From NCBI GenBank assembly GCA_905193155.1, contig CAJJNQ010000007.1:1-64000 (forward strand): 64,000 nucleotides of DNA, in the 5' to 3' direction. Under the pieces are notes generated by a model that had not been told where the DNA came from, did not search any database, and was given only the letters and a program-made list of their open reading frames with translations. The translations under genes and the position numbers were made by a program. The DNA is from an uncultured Christensenella sp. (GTDB lineage Bacteria; Bacillota; Clostridia; Christensenellales; UBA1750). Shown here in pieces: positions 24,883-33,144 of the stretch. Positions within the stretch are counted from its first letter, which is position 1. Each line of letters begins with the position of its first letter.

Positions 24883-25635
24883 ATGAAAAAGTATCTGTCG
24901 ATCCTTCTGGCGGTTGTGCTTGCCTTTGCGCTGGCCGGCTGCGCATCCAATGCTGAAAAAACTCCTGCTGAGTCCGCTGCTGCGGACGTCAACGCCAAGA
25001 GCGAAGGCGTGATGACCTACGCCGAGTACACCGCGGCGGATCTGGATTCCCAGGTCACCATCGAGGCCTATGTGCAGGCCAAGCAGTCCTGGTGGGAGAA
25101 CCAGGCTACGGTTTACACCCAGGACGCGGACGGCGCGTACTTCCTCTACAACATGGCCTGCTCCGAAGAGGACTATGCCAAGCTCGAAAAGGGCACCAAG
25201 ATCAAGGTGACCGGCTATAAGTCCGAGTGGTCCGGCGAGGTGGAAATCACCGACGCGACTTTCGAGATCGAAGAGGGCTCCTATGTGGCAGATGCCAAGG
25301 ACGTGACCGATCTGCTCGGCCAGGACAGCTTGATCGACTATCAGAACCAGTTCGTTTCCTTCAAGGGTTTGACCGTGGAAGCGGCCGATGATACCGGCGC
25401 GGCTTACCTCTACAAGTGGGACGGTTCCGGTTCCGAGGGCGACGACCTCTATTTCAACGTCTCCAAGGACGGCAACACCTACACCTTCACCGTGGAGTCC
25501 TACCTGTGCGGCGCCGACACCGACGTCTACAAGGCGGTTAAGAACCTGAAGGTCGGCGATACCGTCGATCTGGAAGGCTTCCTCTACTGGTACGAGGGCG
25601 TCAATCCCCACATCACTTCTGTGACCGTGAAGTAA
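24883..25635 (+). CDS. Lipoprotein, probable double OB-fold
   Basis: A 250-residue lipoprotein (signal peptide, lipobox LAGC). Two similar halves follow: residues 43-130 (SQVTIEAYVQAKQSWWENQA, GTKIKVTGYKSEWSGEVEI) and 140-250 (NQFVSFKGLTVEAAD, GDTVDLEGFLYWYEGVNPHI). Each ends in a GT/D-(T/I)-(V/K)-V-(T/E)-G strand typical of OB-fold lipoproteins found in gut clostridia. Function unknown; surface ligand binding is plausible. It is monocistronic, with its own promoter and a strong terminator. Confidence 0.75.
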   Translation: MKKYLSILLAVVLAFALAGCASNAEKTPAESAAADVNAKSEGVMTYAEYTAADLDSQVTIEAYVQAKQSWWENQATVYTQDADGAYFLYNMACSEEDYAKLEKGTKIKVTGYKSEWSGEVEITDATFEIEEGSYVADAKDVTDLLGQDSLIDYQNQFVSFKGLTVEAADDTGAAYLYKWDGSGSEGDDLYFNVSKDGNTYTFTVESYLCGADTDVYKAVKNLKVGDTVDLEGFLYWYEGVNPHITSVTVK

Positions 25636-25647
25636 GATTTACAGCAT

Positions 25648-25686
25648 AAAAAAGAGCAGTGCGCCGCAGGCGCACTGCTCTTTTTT
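25648..25686 (+). terminator. Intrinsic terminator
   Basis: AAAGAGCAGTGCG pairs with CGCACTGCTCTTT around CCGCAGG, followed by T6. Confidence 0.92.
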
Positions 25687-25709
25687 GCTTTTGGGCAAGG
25701 GAAAGGGTT

Positions 25710-26034
25710 GCTGGGGAAGCTTGACTTTTTATATTCCGTGCTCCTATTTCCCATCGACTTCATAATCGGCCGCATGGATTCGCCTAGGTCCGAAAGGGCG
25801 TATTCCACGCGCGGCGGCACCTCAGGGTAGGCGGTGCGGGTGATGATGCTGTCTGCCTCCATCGAGCACAGGCTGTCGGCCAGCACCTTTGGCTGATCCC
25901 TCCCAATCCCGTTTCAGCTTGTTGAACCGCCAAGAACGAGTTAGCAGATTCCGCGTGATGAGCAGCTTCCATTCGCTTCTGATGATCTGAACCGCCGTGG
26001 CAACCGGACAGGCGGGAAGCTCTTCTTTGGTCAA
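25710..26034 (-). pseudogene. Frameshifted HxlR-family regulator
   Basis: The start reads TKEELPACPVATAVQIIRSE then WKLLITRNLL, a typical HxlR winged-helix N-terminus with its conserved Cys. After about 45 residues the frame is lost. Two missing bases near 25893-25905 (in the segment that should read EGISQKV) restore the rest: LADSLCSMEADSIITR, then YPEVPPRVEYALSDLGESM, the classic HxlR C-terminal half. The normal stop is also gone and the frame runs on into the terminator beyond. HxlR proteins sense reactive electrophiles or oxidants. No function is expected from this copy. Confidence 0.8.
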
Positions 26035-26056
26035 CAGGGTGCGGCACTCCTTCTAT

Positions 26057-26118
26057 GAACAGCCCCCCATTGATAGACAAGTATGATAAAATACTTGTCT
26101 ATCAATGGGGGGCTGTTC
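26057..26118. repeat. Perfect 27-bp inverted repeat with 8-nt loop
   Basis: Arms 26057-26083 and 26092-26118 are exactly complementary; the loop is TGATAAAA. The inner ACAAGTA/TACTTGT dyad has the shape of a regulator operator and lies directly upstream of the broken HxlR gene. The full length exceeds a normal operator and lacks a T-tract. Confidence 0.9.
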
Positions 26119-26161
26119 ACTTGGCCGCAGGCTGTTCTGCGTTGTAATGGAAAAGAGTGGA

Positions 26162-27673
26162 TTAAAGATCTTTTTCCTGTTCCTTCTGAATGGAATCGCA
26201 GAAGGAGAGCATGGGGCGCACGTCAAGGCGGTGGCGCACCTTGCGCTGGATGTAGTTGTTGGTAATGGCCACGACGATGCCGCAGAGCGTCACTACGCCG
26301 ATGAGGTTGGGGATCGCCATCAGGCCATTGAAGGTATCGGAAAGATCGATGGCAAGGCTCGCGTCCATCAGGCAGCTCATCAGAATCGCGGTCACGAAAA
26401 TGATCTTGTAGACAATGAGCGATTTGGTGCCGAACAGGAACTCCCAAGCTTTGGTGCCGTAATAGCTCCAGCCAAGAACGGTGGAGAAAGCGAACAGCGT
26501 CACCGCAATGGCCAGAAAAATGCCGCCCGCAGTGCCCAGATGGATGGTGAAGGCCTCGGTGGCCAGACCGAGCTTGGTCGCGCCGGAGAAGGAAACGCCG
26601 GTGTTCAGATCGACTACGCCGGAGGTGAGCACGACCAGCGCCGTCATCGTGCAGACGATAATGGTGTCCACAAAGACCTCGAAGATGCCCCACATGCCCT
26701 GAACGACGGGCTCCTTGACGTCGGAGGCAGAGTGGACCATAACTGAGGAACCAAGACCGGCTTCATTGGAGAATACGCCGCGCTTAAAGCCCCAGGTGAC
26801 TGCCTGCATGATCACATAGCCGCCCGCGCCGCCGGCCGCCGCCTTGACGGAGAATGCGCCGCGGAAGATGGAGGCAAAAGCGGGCAGGATCTGCTGATAG
26901 TTCATGCAGATGATGATGAGCGAACCGATGATATAGAAAATCGCCATGAAGGGCACGATGCGCTCGTTGGTCTGCGCAATGCGCTTAATGCCCCCCAGGA
27001 TCACCAGCGCTGCGACGATGAGCAGCACCATGCCGATGATGAGAGAATCCCAGGTGGAATTGCCCGTGATGGAGCCGAGGGAGAGCACGGATTCCTTGAT
27101 GGAGGCGATCTGCCCCATGTTGCCGATGCCGAAGGAAGCCATCAGCGCGAAGATGGAGAACAGCACCGCCAGCACACGCCCGATGACCTTGCAGTGCTTC
27201 TTGGAGCCGAGACCGTCGTGCAGATAATACATCGCACCGCCGCACCATTCGCCCTTTTCATTGCGGCGGCGGAAATAGATGCCCAGCACGTTTTCGGAGA
27301 AATTGGTCATCATGCCGACGATCGCCGCGATCCACATCCAGAACACGGCGCCGGGGCCGCCCATCGTGATGGCGTAAGCGATGCCCGCGATGTTGCCCGT
27401 GCCGATAGTGGCGGAAAGCGCGGTGCACAGCGCGCCGAACTGCGAGATGGAGTTCTTGTCCTTGCTCTTGGTGATCTTCTGCGCGTTATCGCGGGAAAAG
27501 AGCTTGCCGATGGTCTCCCGCATCCAAAGCCCGAAGCGCGTGAACTGGAAGCCCTTGGTCAAAATGGTCATCAGAATTCCCGTGCCGATGAGCAGTGCCA
27601 GCGCGGGTACGCCCCAGACAACGCCGTTGACCGCGTTGTTTACCGTTGTGATCCAGTTGACGAACGATTCCAT
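26162..27673 (-). CDS. Sodium:alanine/glycine symporter (AGCS family)
   Basis: A 503-residue transporter with about 11 hydrophobic helices. Family signatures are present: GTGILMTILTKGFQF near the N-terminus, GALCTALSATIGTGNIAGIA (substrate/sodium site), GGPGAVFWMW and SNEAGLGSS. AGCS proteins take up alanine or glycine with sodium. The tandem glycine riboswitch upstream points to glycine handling in this organism. GAGGAGG precedes the ATG. Confidence 0.95.
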   Translation of the reverse strand: MESFVNWITTVNNAVNGVVWGVPALALLIGTGILMTILTKGFQFTRFGLWMRETIGKLFSRDNAQKITKSKDKNSISQFGALCTALSATIGTGNIAGIAYAITMGGPGAVFWMWIAAIVGMMTNFSENVLGIYFRRRNEKGEWCGGAMYYLHDGLGSKKHCKVIGRVLAVLFSIFALMASFGIGNMGQIASIKESVLSLGSITGNSTWDSLIIGMVLLIVAALVILGGIKRIAQTNERIVPFMAIFYIIGSLIIICMNYQQILPAFASIFRGAFSVKAAAGGAGGYVIMQAVTWGFKRGVFSNEAGLGSSVMVHSASDVKEPVVQGMWGIFEVFVDTIIVCTMTALVVLTSGVVDLNTGVSFSGATKLGLATEAFTIHLGTAGGIFLAIAVTLFAFSTVLGWSYYGTKAWEFLFGTKSLIVYKIIFVTAILMSCLMDASLAIDLSDTFNGLMAIPNLIGVVTLCGIVVAITNNYIQRKVRHRLDVRPMLSFCDSIQKEQEKDL

Positions 27674-27720
27674 GTGTTTTCCTCCTCATAATTCGTTGGA
27701 TTTCGAATATGGCCGGGCGT

Positions 27721-27760
27721 AAAAAGAGAACGCACCCAGAGATTTGTCAGGGTGCGTTCT
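27721..27760 (-). terminator. Terminator in the leader (expression platform)
   Basis: Read leftward: GAACGCACCC/GGGTGCGTTC stem (27760-27750 with 27737-27727) and then a T-run. It lies between the glycine riboswitch and the symporter gene, so it is the probable switching element. Confidence 0.8.
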
Positions 27761-27829
27761 GCAACAAAATCAAAAAAACGAAATCCGACGCTGCACGCGG
27801 GAATGCGCGAGGATGAGGGGGCAGCCTTT

Positions 27830-28000
27830 TTCCGTCCTTTTGCCTGAGAGATTTCAGCGGGGTGAGCCGCTGTTGCACCTTCGGCACCACAGAGATTCTG
27901 TGGATTCTCCGGAACGCCATCCGCACACAGTCCTCAGCGAAATCCTTCGCTACCTGAGAGTGTTACTCCTTCGGCGGCCGCCCGGCGGCCTTTTCCTGCG
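27830..28000 (-). promoter_or_regulatory. Tandem glycine riboswitch
   Basis: On the leftward strand two glycine-aptamer signatures follow each other. The first has GCCGAAGGAGTAAC then CTCTCAGGTA and GAGGACTGTG. The second has GGAGAATCC, GTGCCGAAGGTGCAAC, then CTCTCAGGCAAAAGGAC. The pattern CGAAGGnGnAA followed by CTCTCAGGnA is the glycine-riboswitch core. Cooperative tandem aptamers usually switch expression on with glycine. A promoter precedes it and a terminator follows. Confidence 0.93.
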
Positions 28001-28032
28001 CACTTCCAATGGCCAATATTCACTTTTGAAAA

Positions 28033-28061
28033 AGCATACGCCTAAAATGGGGTGCTGTCAA
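28033..28061 (-). promoter_or_regulatory. Promoter for glycine riboswitch/symporter
   Basis: Leftward TTGACA (28061-28056), 17-nt spacer, TATGCT (28038-28033). Confidence 0.75.
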
Positions 28062-28143
28062 CATAAAATTGCAGGATTGTGAAAGGTATTATGTATTTAG
28101 GCGTGGCGGGTGAGGAAGAGGGCTTGCTGAAAGGCCCGGATAT

Positions 28144-28238
28144 TTCGTGTTTCTGTGTGATTCGGTAAGGTAACAATCGGGAATGTTCGTGTTTTACAGC
28201 AGATGTTTCGACAGTTCTCGCTGTTAATATTCGTGTTT
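28144..28238. repeat. Three direct repeats TTCGTGTTT, 42-44 bp apart
   Basis: Exact copies at 28144-28152, 28186-28194 and 28230-28238 (AAACACGAA on the other strand), about four helical turns apart. They end 25 nt before the -35 of the nucleoside operon. Extended copies resemble the PurR-box pattern of Gram-positives (A, W3, CCGAAC, W2, T) at 10 or 11 of 13 positions. Likely operator array. Confidence 0.55.
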
Positions 28239-28263
28239 TTTAGTTAAGAAGGTGTGAAGTCGA

Positions 28264-28292
28264 TTGACGGGGTTGCGAACGATCTGTATACT
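28264..28292 (+). promoter_or_regulatory. Promoter for nucleoside salvage operon
   Basis: TTGACG (28264-28269), 17-nt spacer, TATACT (28287-28292), 59 nt before the first start codon. Confidence 0.75.
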
Positions 28293-28351
28293 TGTACCGT
28301 AAACAATCGGTTTCCGAATTCGAGTGAGGAATGGGAACAGGAGAGAGAAAC

Positions 28352-29224
28352 ATGATTAGAACTGATATTCCGCGCGCTGACTATGCGCACATGGGCGGCT
28401 CCGGTACCTGGGGCGGCGATTTTCCGGAAAACGCGGGCATCGAGGGCGTAAAGGTTCTTGAGCGCGACATGGAGTTTGAAACCCCCTTCGGCACTACCGT
28501 GCCCATGATGCTGTTTGAAATTCCCGCGGAGATGACTGCGGATCACGTCGCGCACACCGTGCTCGACATTCCCTTCCACGGCTGGAAGGGCCTTTCCCCT
28601 TACCACGACACCCCCTCTGAGCGCGTGTTCTGGGTGCTCCAGCGCGCGGGCGTGAAGTACATCGTGGCGGATGGCTCCGGCGGCGGCATCAATCCGCTGC
28701 TCGATCCCGGCGACGTCATCATCCCCGATGATCTGATCGACCAGACCAAGCGCGTTTCTTACCTGAGCAAGTTCACCAACAAGATCGTCCGCATGCGCGA
28801 TATCGTCTGCCCGGATCTTGCAAACCTGCTCTATCAGGAAGCACTGAAGGAATATCCCCGCGTGTTCGGCCGCGGCACCTACGCGGTGGATGAAGCGCCC
28901 CGCTTCGAGACCAAGGCGGAGGTGCAGCGCCTGTACGACCAGCACTGCGATATCTGCGGCCATACCATGATGCCGGAAGCTGCGCTGGCCCGCGCCATCG
29001 GCGCCTGCTACGCCGCGATTTACCTCGTTTCCAACACCGCCGAGGGCATCAACCCCGATTGGAAGCGCCCCATCTTCGATCTGTATCATGAGTGCGCGGA
29101 CAAGTTCGGCCGCATCGTGATCAACACACTGGCTGCCATCAACCCGTCGGAGAAGGAGTGCCACTGCAAGGATTACCTGCTGCCTGTTCCCGGCGATGTC
29201 AACACCAGAATGAACGCCGAATAA
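28352..29224 (+). CDS. Nucleoside phosphorylase family protein (MTAP/PNP type 2-like)
   Basis: A 290-residue protein. Phosphorylase features: DGSGGGINPLLDPGD and VIIPDDLIDQTKR (mid-protein), EAPRFETKAEVQRL (nucleoside-site region) and GHTMMPEAALARAIGACYA. These resemble 5'-methylthioadenosine phosphorylase and type 2 purine nucleoside phosphorylases, which split a purine nucleoside with phosphate to base and (deoxy/methylthio)ribose-1-phosphate. ATG at 28352 follows AGGAGAG; an in-frame ATG at 28331 lacks a site. First gene of an operon with a nucleoside importer, which supports purine salvage. Exact substrate open. Confidence 0.85.
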   Translation: MIRTDIPRADYAHMGGSGTWGGDFPENAGIEGVKVLERDMEFETPFGTTVPMMLFEIPAEMTADHVAHTVLDIPFHGWKGLSPYHDTPSERVFWVLQRAGVKYIVADGSGGGINPLLDPGDVIIPDDLIDQTKRVSYLSKFTNKIVRMRDIVCPDLANLLYQEALKEYPRVFGRGTYAVDEAPRFETKAEVQRLYDQHCDICGHTMMPEAALARAIGACYAAIYLVSNTAEGINPDWKRPIFDLYHECADKFGRIVINTLAAINPSEKECHCKDYLLPVPGDVNTRMNAE

Positions 29225-29285
29225 GCGTTGATTCATATATCGTTTCTTCAAGTTCATTTTAGATGAAAAAAGGAGATTCCTGACC

Positions 29286-30404
29286 ATGAAGAAAATTCTT
29301 GCTCTGGTTCTGGCGGCGCTGATGGCGCTGGCCCTGATCGGCTGCTCTAACGCATCTCAGCCCGCGGCTTCCGAAGCCCCTGCCGCTTCCGAGGCGCCCG
29401 CTGCTTCTGACGAACCCGTCGCTTCCGACGAGCCCACTGCTTCCGAGGAACCTGCTGCCGCAGGCGATGAGTTCAAGGTTGCCATCGTTCTGGGCGTCGG
29501 CGGTTTGGGCGACGAGTCCTTCAACGACAGCATGTACGACGGCTGCAAGATGGCGATGGCTGAGGACAGCTCCGTCACCGTGCAGGTGGTTGAGCCCACC
29601 GAGGTTGCCGAGTTTGAAGGCCACTACATGGAGCTGGCCAAGACCGGTGAGTACGACCTGATCATCGGCTCCGGCTTCGACGGCGTCGAGGCGGTGCAGA
29701 AGGTTTCCGCTCTGTTCCCCGAGCAGAAGTTCATGTTCGTGGACGGCGACTGCGGCGATCTGCCCAACGTCACTTCCGTGACCTTCCGCGATAACGAAAA
29801 GGCTTTCCTGCTGGGCTACATGGCAGCCAAGAAGTCCGAGACCGGCAAGCTGGGCTTCGTCGGCGGCATGGACATTCCTTCCATCAACATGTTTGCGGCC
29901 GGCTTTGAGGCGGGCGCTGCCTATGCCAACAAGGCTGTGACCGTCGAGCGCAAGTACGTCGGCGCTTGGAACGACACCTCCACCGGTAAGGAACTGGCTC
30001 TGGCTCTGTATGATTCCGGCTGCGACATCGTCTACGCTGCGGCGGGCGGCTCTGGTCTGGGCGTGTTTACCGCCGCTCAGGAGAAGAACGCTCTGGCCAT
30101 CGGTGCGGACACCAACCAGTGCCTGATCGACCCCGACCACATCATGGTTTCCGGCATCCGTACCCTGAACAACATCATCCGCGACGGTATCCTGAACGCC
30201 AAGGCGGGTACCCTGACCCCCGGTTCTCAGTCCGCCGGCCTCAAGGAGAACGGTGTGGACTACATCCGCGAGGGTTCCAACGTTGAGGTTTCTGACGAGA
30301 TCATCGCCGAGGTGGATCAGGTGAAGCAGGACATCATTGACGGCAAGATCGAGGTTCCCGCGAACCTGGATGACGCCGCTGCCTTCATCGCGAAACTGGC
30401 GTAA
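29286..30404 (+). CDS. BMP-family nucleoside-binding lipoprotein (PnrA/BmpA type)
   Basis: A 372-residue lipoprotein: signal peptide, lipobox LIGC, an Ala/Ser/Pro/Glu spacer of repeated PAASE/ASDEP units (about 21-56), then a BMP domain starting FKVAIVLGVGGLGDESFNDS. Other family marks: FMFVDGDCGDLPNVTSVTF, LGFVGGMDIPSINMFAAGF, AIGADTNQCL. Such proteins bind purine and pyrimidine nucleosides for an ABC importer encoded next to them. Confidence 0.95.
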   Translation: MKKILALVLAALMALALIGCSNASQPAASEAPAASEAPAASDEPVASDEPTASEEPAAAGDEFKVAIVLGVGGLGDESFNDSMYDGCKMAMAEDSSVTVQVVEPTEVAEFEGHYMELAKTGEYDLIIGSGFDGVEAVQKVSALFPEQKFMFVDGDCGDLPNVTSVTFRDNEKAFLLGYMAAKKSETGKLGFVGGMDIPSINMFAAGFEAGAAYANKAVTVERKYVGAWNDTSTGKELALALYDSGCDIVYAAAGGSGLGVFTAAQEKNALAIGADTNQCLIDPDHIMVSGIRTLNNIIRDGILNAKAGTLTPGSQSAGLKENGVDYIREGSNVEVSDEIIAEVDQVKQDIIDGKIEVPANLDDAAAFIAKLA

Positions 30405-30446
30405 CAGAGTTTGAATGCCCCGCTTTTTCGGGCGAGCGCAACAAAG

Positions 30447-30478
30447 GCGGCAGGCCCAAAGGGTCTGCCGCTATTTTC
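30447..30478 (+). terminator. Weak intercistronic hairpin
   Basis: GCGGCAGGCCC (30447-30457) pairs with GGGTCTGCCGC (30461-30471) with one G-T pair and 3-nt loop; then TATTTTCC. Partial termination here would give more binding protein than transporter. Confidence 0.5.
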
Positions 30479-30511
30479 CTGCAATGAAAAATAAGGGAAC
30501 GAGGGGACGCA

Positions 30512-32056
30512 ATGTACGCTGTTGAAATGCACGGCATCACCAAGCAGTTCAAAAATGTGTTGGCCAACAGCAATGTGGAGCTGATGGTCAAGCGCGGCGA
30601 GATTCATTCGCTGCTGGGTGAAAACGGTGCGGGCAAGTCCACACTGATGAACATCCTTTACGGTATGTATGCGCCGACGTCGGGGCAGATCATCGTGCAG
30701 GGGCAGCCCGTGGTCATCGAAAATCCGCTCAAGGCCATCTCGCTGGGCATCGCGATGGTGCATCAGCACTTCATGCTCATCGAACCGCTGACTGTGGCCG
30801 AGAACGTGGTGCTGGGGTACGAGCCGAAGAAGCGCGGCTGCTTTGATATGAAAAAAGCGGTTGAGGAAGTGAACACGCTGGCGGACCAATACGGCCTGCA
30901 CGTGGATGCTCATGAAAAGGTGGAGAACCTCTCCGTGGGCACCAAGCAGCGCGTGGAGATCCTCAAGGCGCTCTACCGCAAAGCGGATATTCTGATCCTG
31001 GACGAGCCGACCGCTGTGCTGACCCCGCAGGAGGTCTCCGATCTGTTCCGCGTGCTGCGCAAGCTCAAGGAGAGCGGAAAGACCATCATCATCATTACCC
31101 ACAAGCTCAAGGAAACGCTGGAGCTTGCCGATACCGTGACCGTGCTGCGCAAGGGGCAGGTCATTTCGTCCCTGCCCGTGACCAAGGAGATGGATCAGGC
31201 GCAGCTGGCGGAACTGATGGTGGGGCGCATTGTGTCGCTGGAAACCGAAAAGAAGCCTGTGCCCGGCGAACACGAAGTGGTGATGGCGCTGCAAAACGCT
31301 ACCTTGACGCGCGACAAGCGCAATCTGCTGGACGATGTCAATCTGGAGATCCACTCGGGCGAGATCCTGGGCATTGCAGGCGTGGAGGGCAACGGCCAGA
31401 CCGAGCTGATTGATGTGCTGACCGGCTTGCAGAGGCTCACCGGCGGCCATGTGGTGCTCGGCGGCAAGCAGCTGCCCGCACACCGGATTACTCCGCGCTT
31501 CATGCTGGAAGCCCACGTCGGCCACATCCCGGAGGATCGCGGCAAGCGCGGCTTTGTGGCGGGCTTCACCATTGCTGAAAACATCGTCCTGGGCTATCAT
31601 CGCAACAAGCCCTTCGCAAAGCACGGCATCATCAACCGCAAGGCGCGCGACGAATTTGCAAACCGCGTGGCCAAGCAGTACGATGTGCGCATGGATTCCA
31701 TCAATGATACCGTCGGTTCGCTTTCGGGCGGCAACCAGCAGAAGGTGATCATCGGGCGCGTGTTTGCGCAGGACCCGCGGGTCATCATCGCGGCGCAGCC
31801 CACCCGCGGCGTGGATATCGGCGCCATTGAGTACATCCATTCCGAACTGGTCAAGATGCGCGATGCGGGCAAGGCCGTGCTGCTCATCTCCGCCGATCTG
31901 GACGAGCTGATGCGTCTGTCCGACAAGATCGCGGTGCTCTACGACGGCCGCATTGTGGATCGCAGAGACGCCAGCGAATACGACGAGCGCATGCTGGGCG
32001 CGCTGATGACGGGGCACACCCCGGAGAGCATGGAGAAGGAGGCGAAGCAGGCATGA
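30512..32056 (+). CDS. Nucleoside ABC transporter, double ATPase
   Basis: A 514-residue tandem ABC protein of the ribose/nucleoside type (YufO/NupO-like). Domain 1 has Walker A GENGAGKST, Walker B ILILDEPTAVLTP and signature LSVGTKQR. Domain 2 has the degenerate GVEGNGQTE Walker A usual for this family and LSGGNQQKV signature. It powers the two permeases that follow; the stop overlaps the next start by 4 nt. Confidence 0.95.
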   Translation: MYAVEMHGITKQFKNVLANSNVELMVKRGEIHSLLGENGAGKSTLMNILYGMYAPTSGQIIVQGQPVVIENPLKAISLGIAMVHQHFMLIEPLTVAENVVLGYEPKKRGCFDMKKAVEEVNTLADQYGLHVDAHEKVENLSVGTKQRVEILKALYRKADILILDEPTAVLTPQEVSDLFRVLRKLKESGKTIIIITHKLKETLELADTVTVLRKGQVISSLPVTKEMDQAQLAELMVGRIVSLETEKKPVPGEHEVVMALQNATLTRDKRNLLDDVNLEIHSGEILGIAGVEGNGQTELIDVLTGLQRLTGGHVVLGGKQLPAHRITPRFMLEAHVGHIPEDRGKRGFVAGFTIAENIVLGYHRNKPFAKHGIINRKARDEFANRVAKQYDVRMDSINDTVGSLSGGNQQKVIIGRVFAQDPRVIIAAQPTRGVDIGAIEYIHSELVKMRDAGKAVLLISADLDELMRLSDKIAVLYDGRIVDRRDASEYDERMLGALMTGHTPESMEKEAKQA

Positions 32057-33141
32057 CGCAGAAAACACAGAAGAAAGGCTTCTCTCTGGAAAAGCTCACG
32101 CAGAATACGGTTTTTCTCTCCGTTATCTCGCTGATTCTGTCTCTGTTGGTTGCGGGATTGGTCATGATGATTGCGGGATATTCGCCCATTGAAGGATACA
32201 GCGCGATGTTCACCGGCGCGTTCGGCAGCGTGGACAACATCGCCCAGACCCTGGGCACCGCAACCCCGCTGATCTTTGCGGGCCTTGCCATGGCGTTTGC
32301 CGCACGCGGCGGCATGTTCAATATCGGTATCGAAGGCCAGATCATCGCGGGCGCGATGCCTGCGGCGCTGGTCGGCGCGTATTGCAGCGGCCTGCCGTGG
32401 TTTATCCACGTTCCGCTGTGCTTTGCCGCGGGCATGATCGGCGGCGGCCTTTGGGCGATGCTGGCAGGCTTTTTGAAGAACAAGCTGCGCGTGAGCGAAG
32501 TCATTCTGACCATCATGCTCAACTATGTCATGCAGTATCTGGCGGAATACCTTGCCAACTATCAGTTCAAGGCCGAAGGTATGCTGGTGCGTACCGAAAC
32601 CATATTGCCCTCCGCGGAGCTGCCCACGCTGATCCCCTATTCGCGCCTGACGACGGGCATCTTTGTGGCGCTGGCGTTTGCGGTGTTCGTCTGGTGGTTC
32701 CTCTCCCGCACCACGCCGGGGTATCAGATGCGCGCCATTGCGCAGAATCCCTATGCGGCGGAAGCGGGCGGCATCAACATTGCCCGCATGAATCTTCTGA
32801 CCATGTTCCTCTCGGGTGCGCTGGCCGGCATGGGCGGTGCGGTGGAGGTCATGGGCGTTCACCACTATTTCATCGTCAACATGACCTCCGGCTACGGCTT
32901 TGACGGCGTGGCCATCGCGGTCATGGGCAACAATACGCCGCTGGGCACGGTGATCTCCGCGCTGATCTTCGGCGCGCTGCGCGCAGGCTCCACCTCCATG
33001 AACCGCATGACCTCGATTCCCGGCGAGTTCATTCAGGTGCTTCAGGCGCTGGTCATCATTTTTGTGTCCACGCCGGGCATTGTGCGCGCGCTGCTTCGGC
33101 GCCGCAGCTTCAAGAAGAACGATCAAAAGAAGGGGGCGTAA
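32053..33141 (+). CDS. Nucleoside ABC transporter permease 1 (YufP/NupP type)
   Basis: A 362-residue permease of the branched-chain/ribose type with about nine helices. Characteristic stretches: ATPLIFAGLAMAFAARGGMF followed by NIGIEGQ, VSEVILTIMLNY, and GYQMRAIAQNPYAAEAGGIN. It has the extra N-terminal helix typical of the first permease of BMP systems. Confidence 0.93.
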   Translation: MTQKTQKKGFSLEKLTQNTVFLSVISLILSLLVAGLVMMIAGYSPIEGYSAMFTGAFGSVDNIAQTLGTATPLIFAGLAMAFAARGGMFNIGIEGQIIAGAMPAALVGAYCSGLPWFIHVPLCFAAGMIGGGLWAMLAGFLKNKLRVSEVILTIMLNYVMQYLAEYLANYQFKAEGMLVRTETILPSAELPTLIPYSRLTTGIFVALAFAVFVWWFLSRTTPGYQMRAIAQNPYAAEAGGINIARMNLLTMFLSGALAGMGGAVEVMGVHHYFIVNMTSGYGFDGVAIAVMGNNTPLGTVISALIFGALRAGSTSMNRMTSIPGEFIQVLQALVIIFVSTPGIVRALLRRRSFKKNDQKKGA

Positions 33142-33144
33142 GAC

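Noticed and set aside
29347..29470. Repetitive GCTTCCGA-rich DNA
   Set aside because: Codes for the PAASE/ASDEP spacer of the BMP lipoprotein; normal low-complexity linker.
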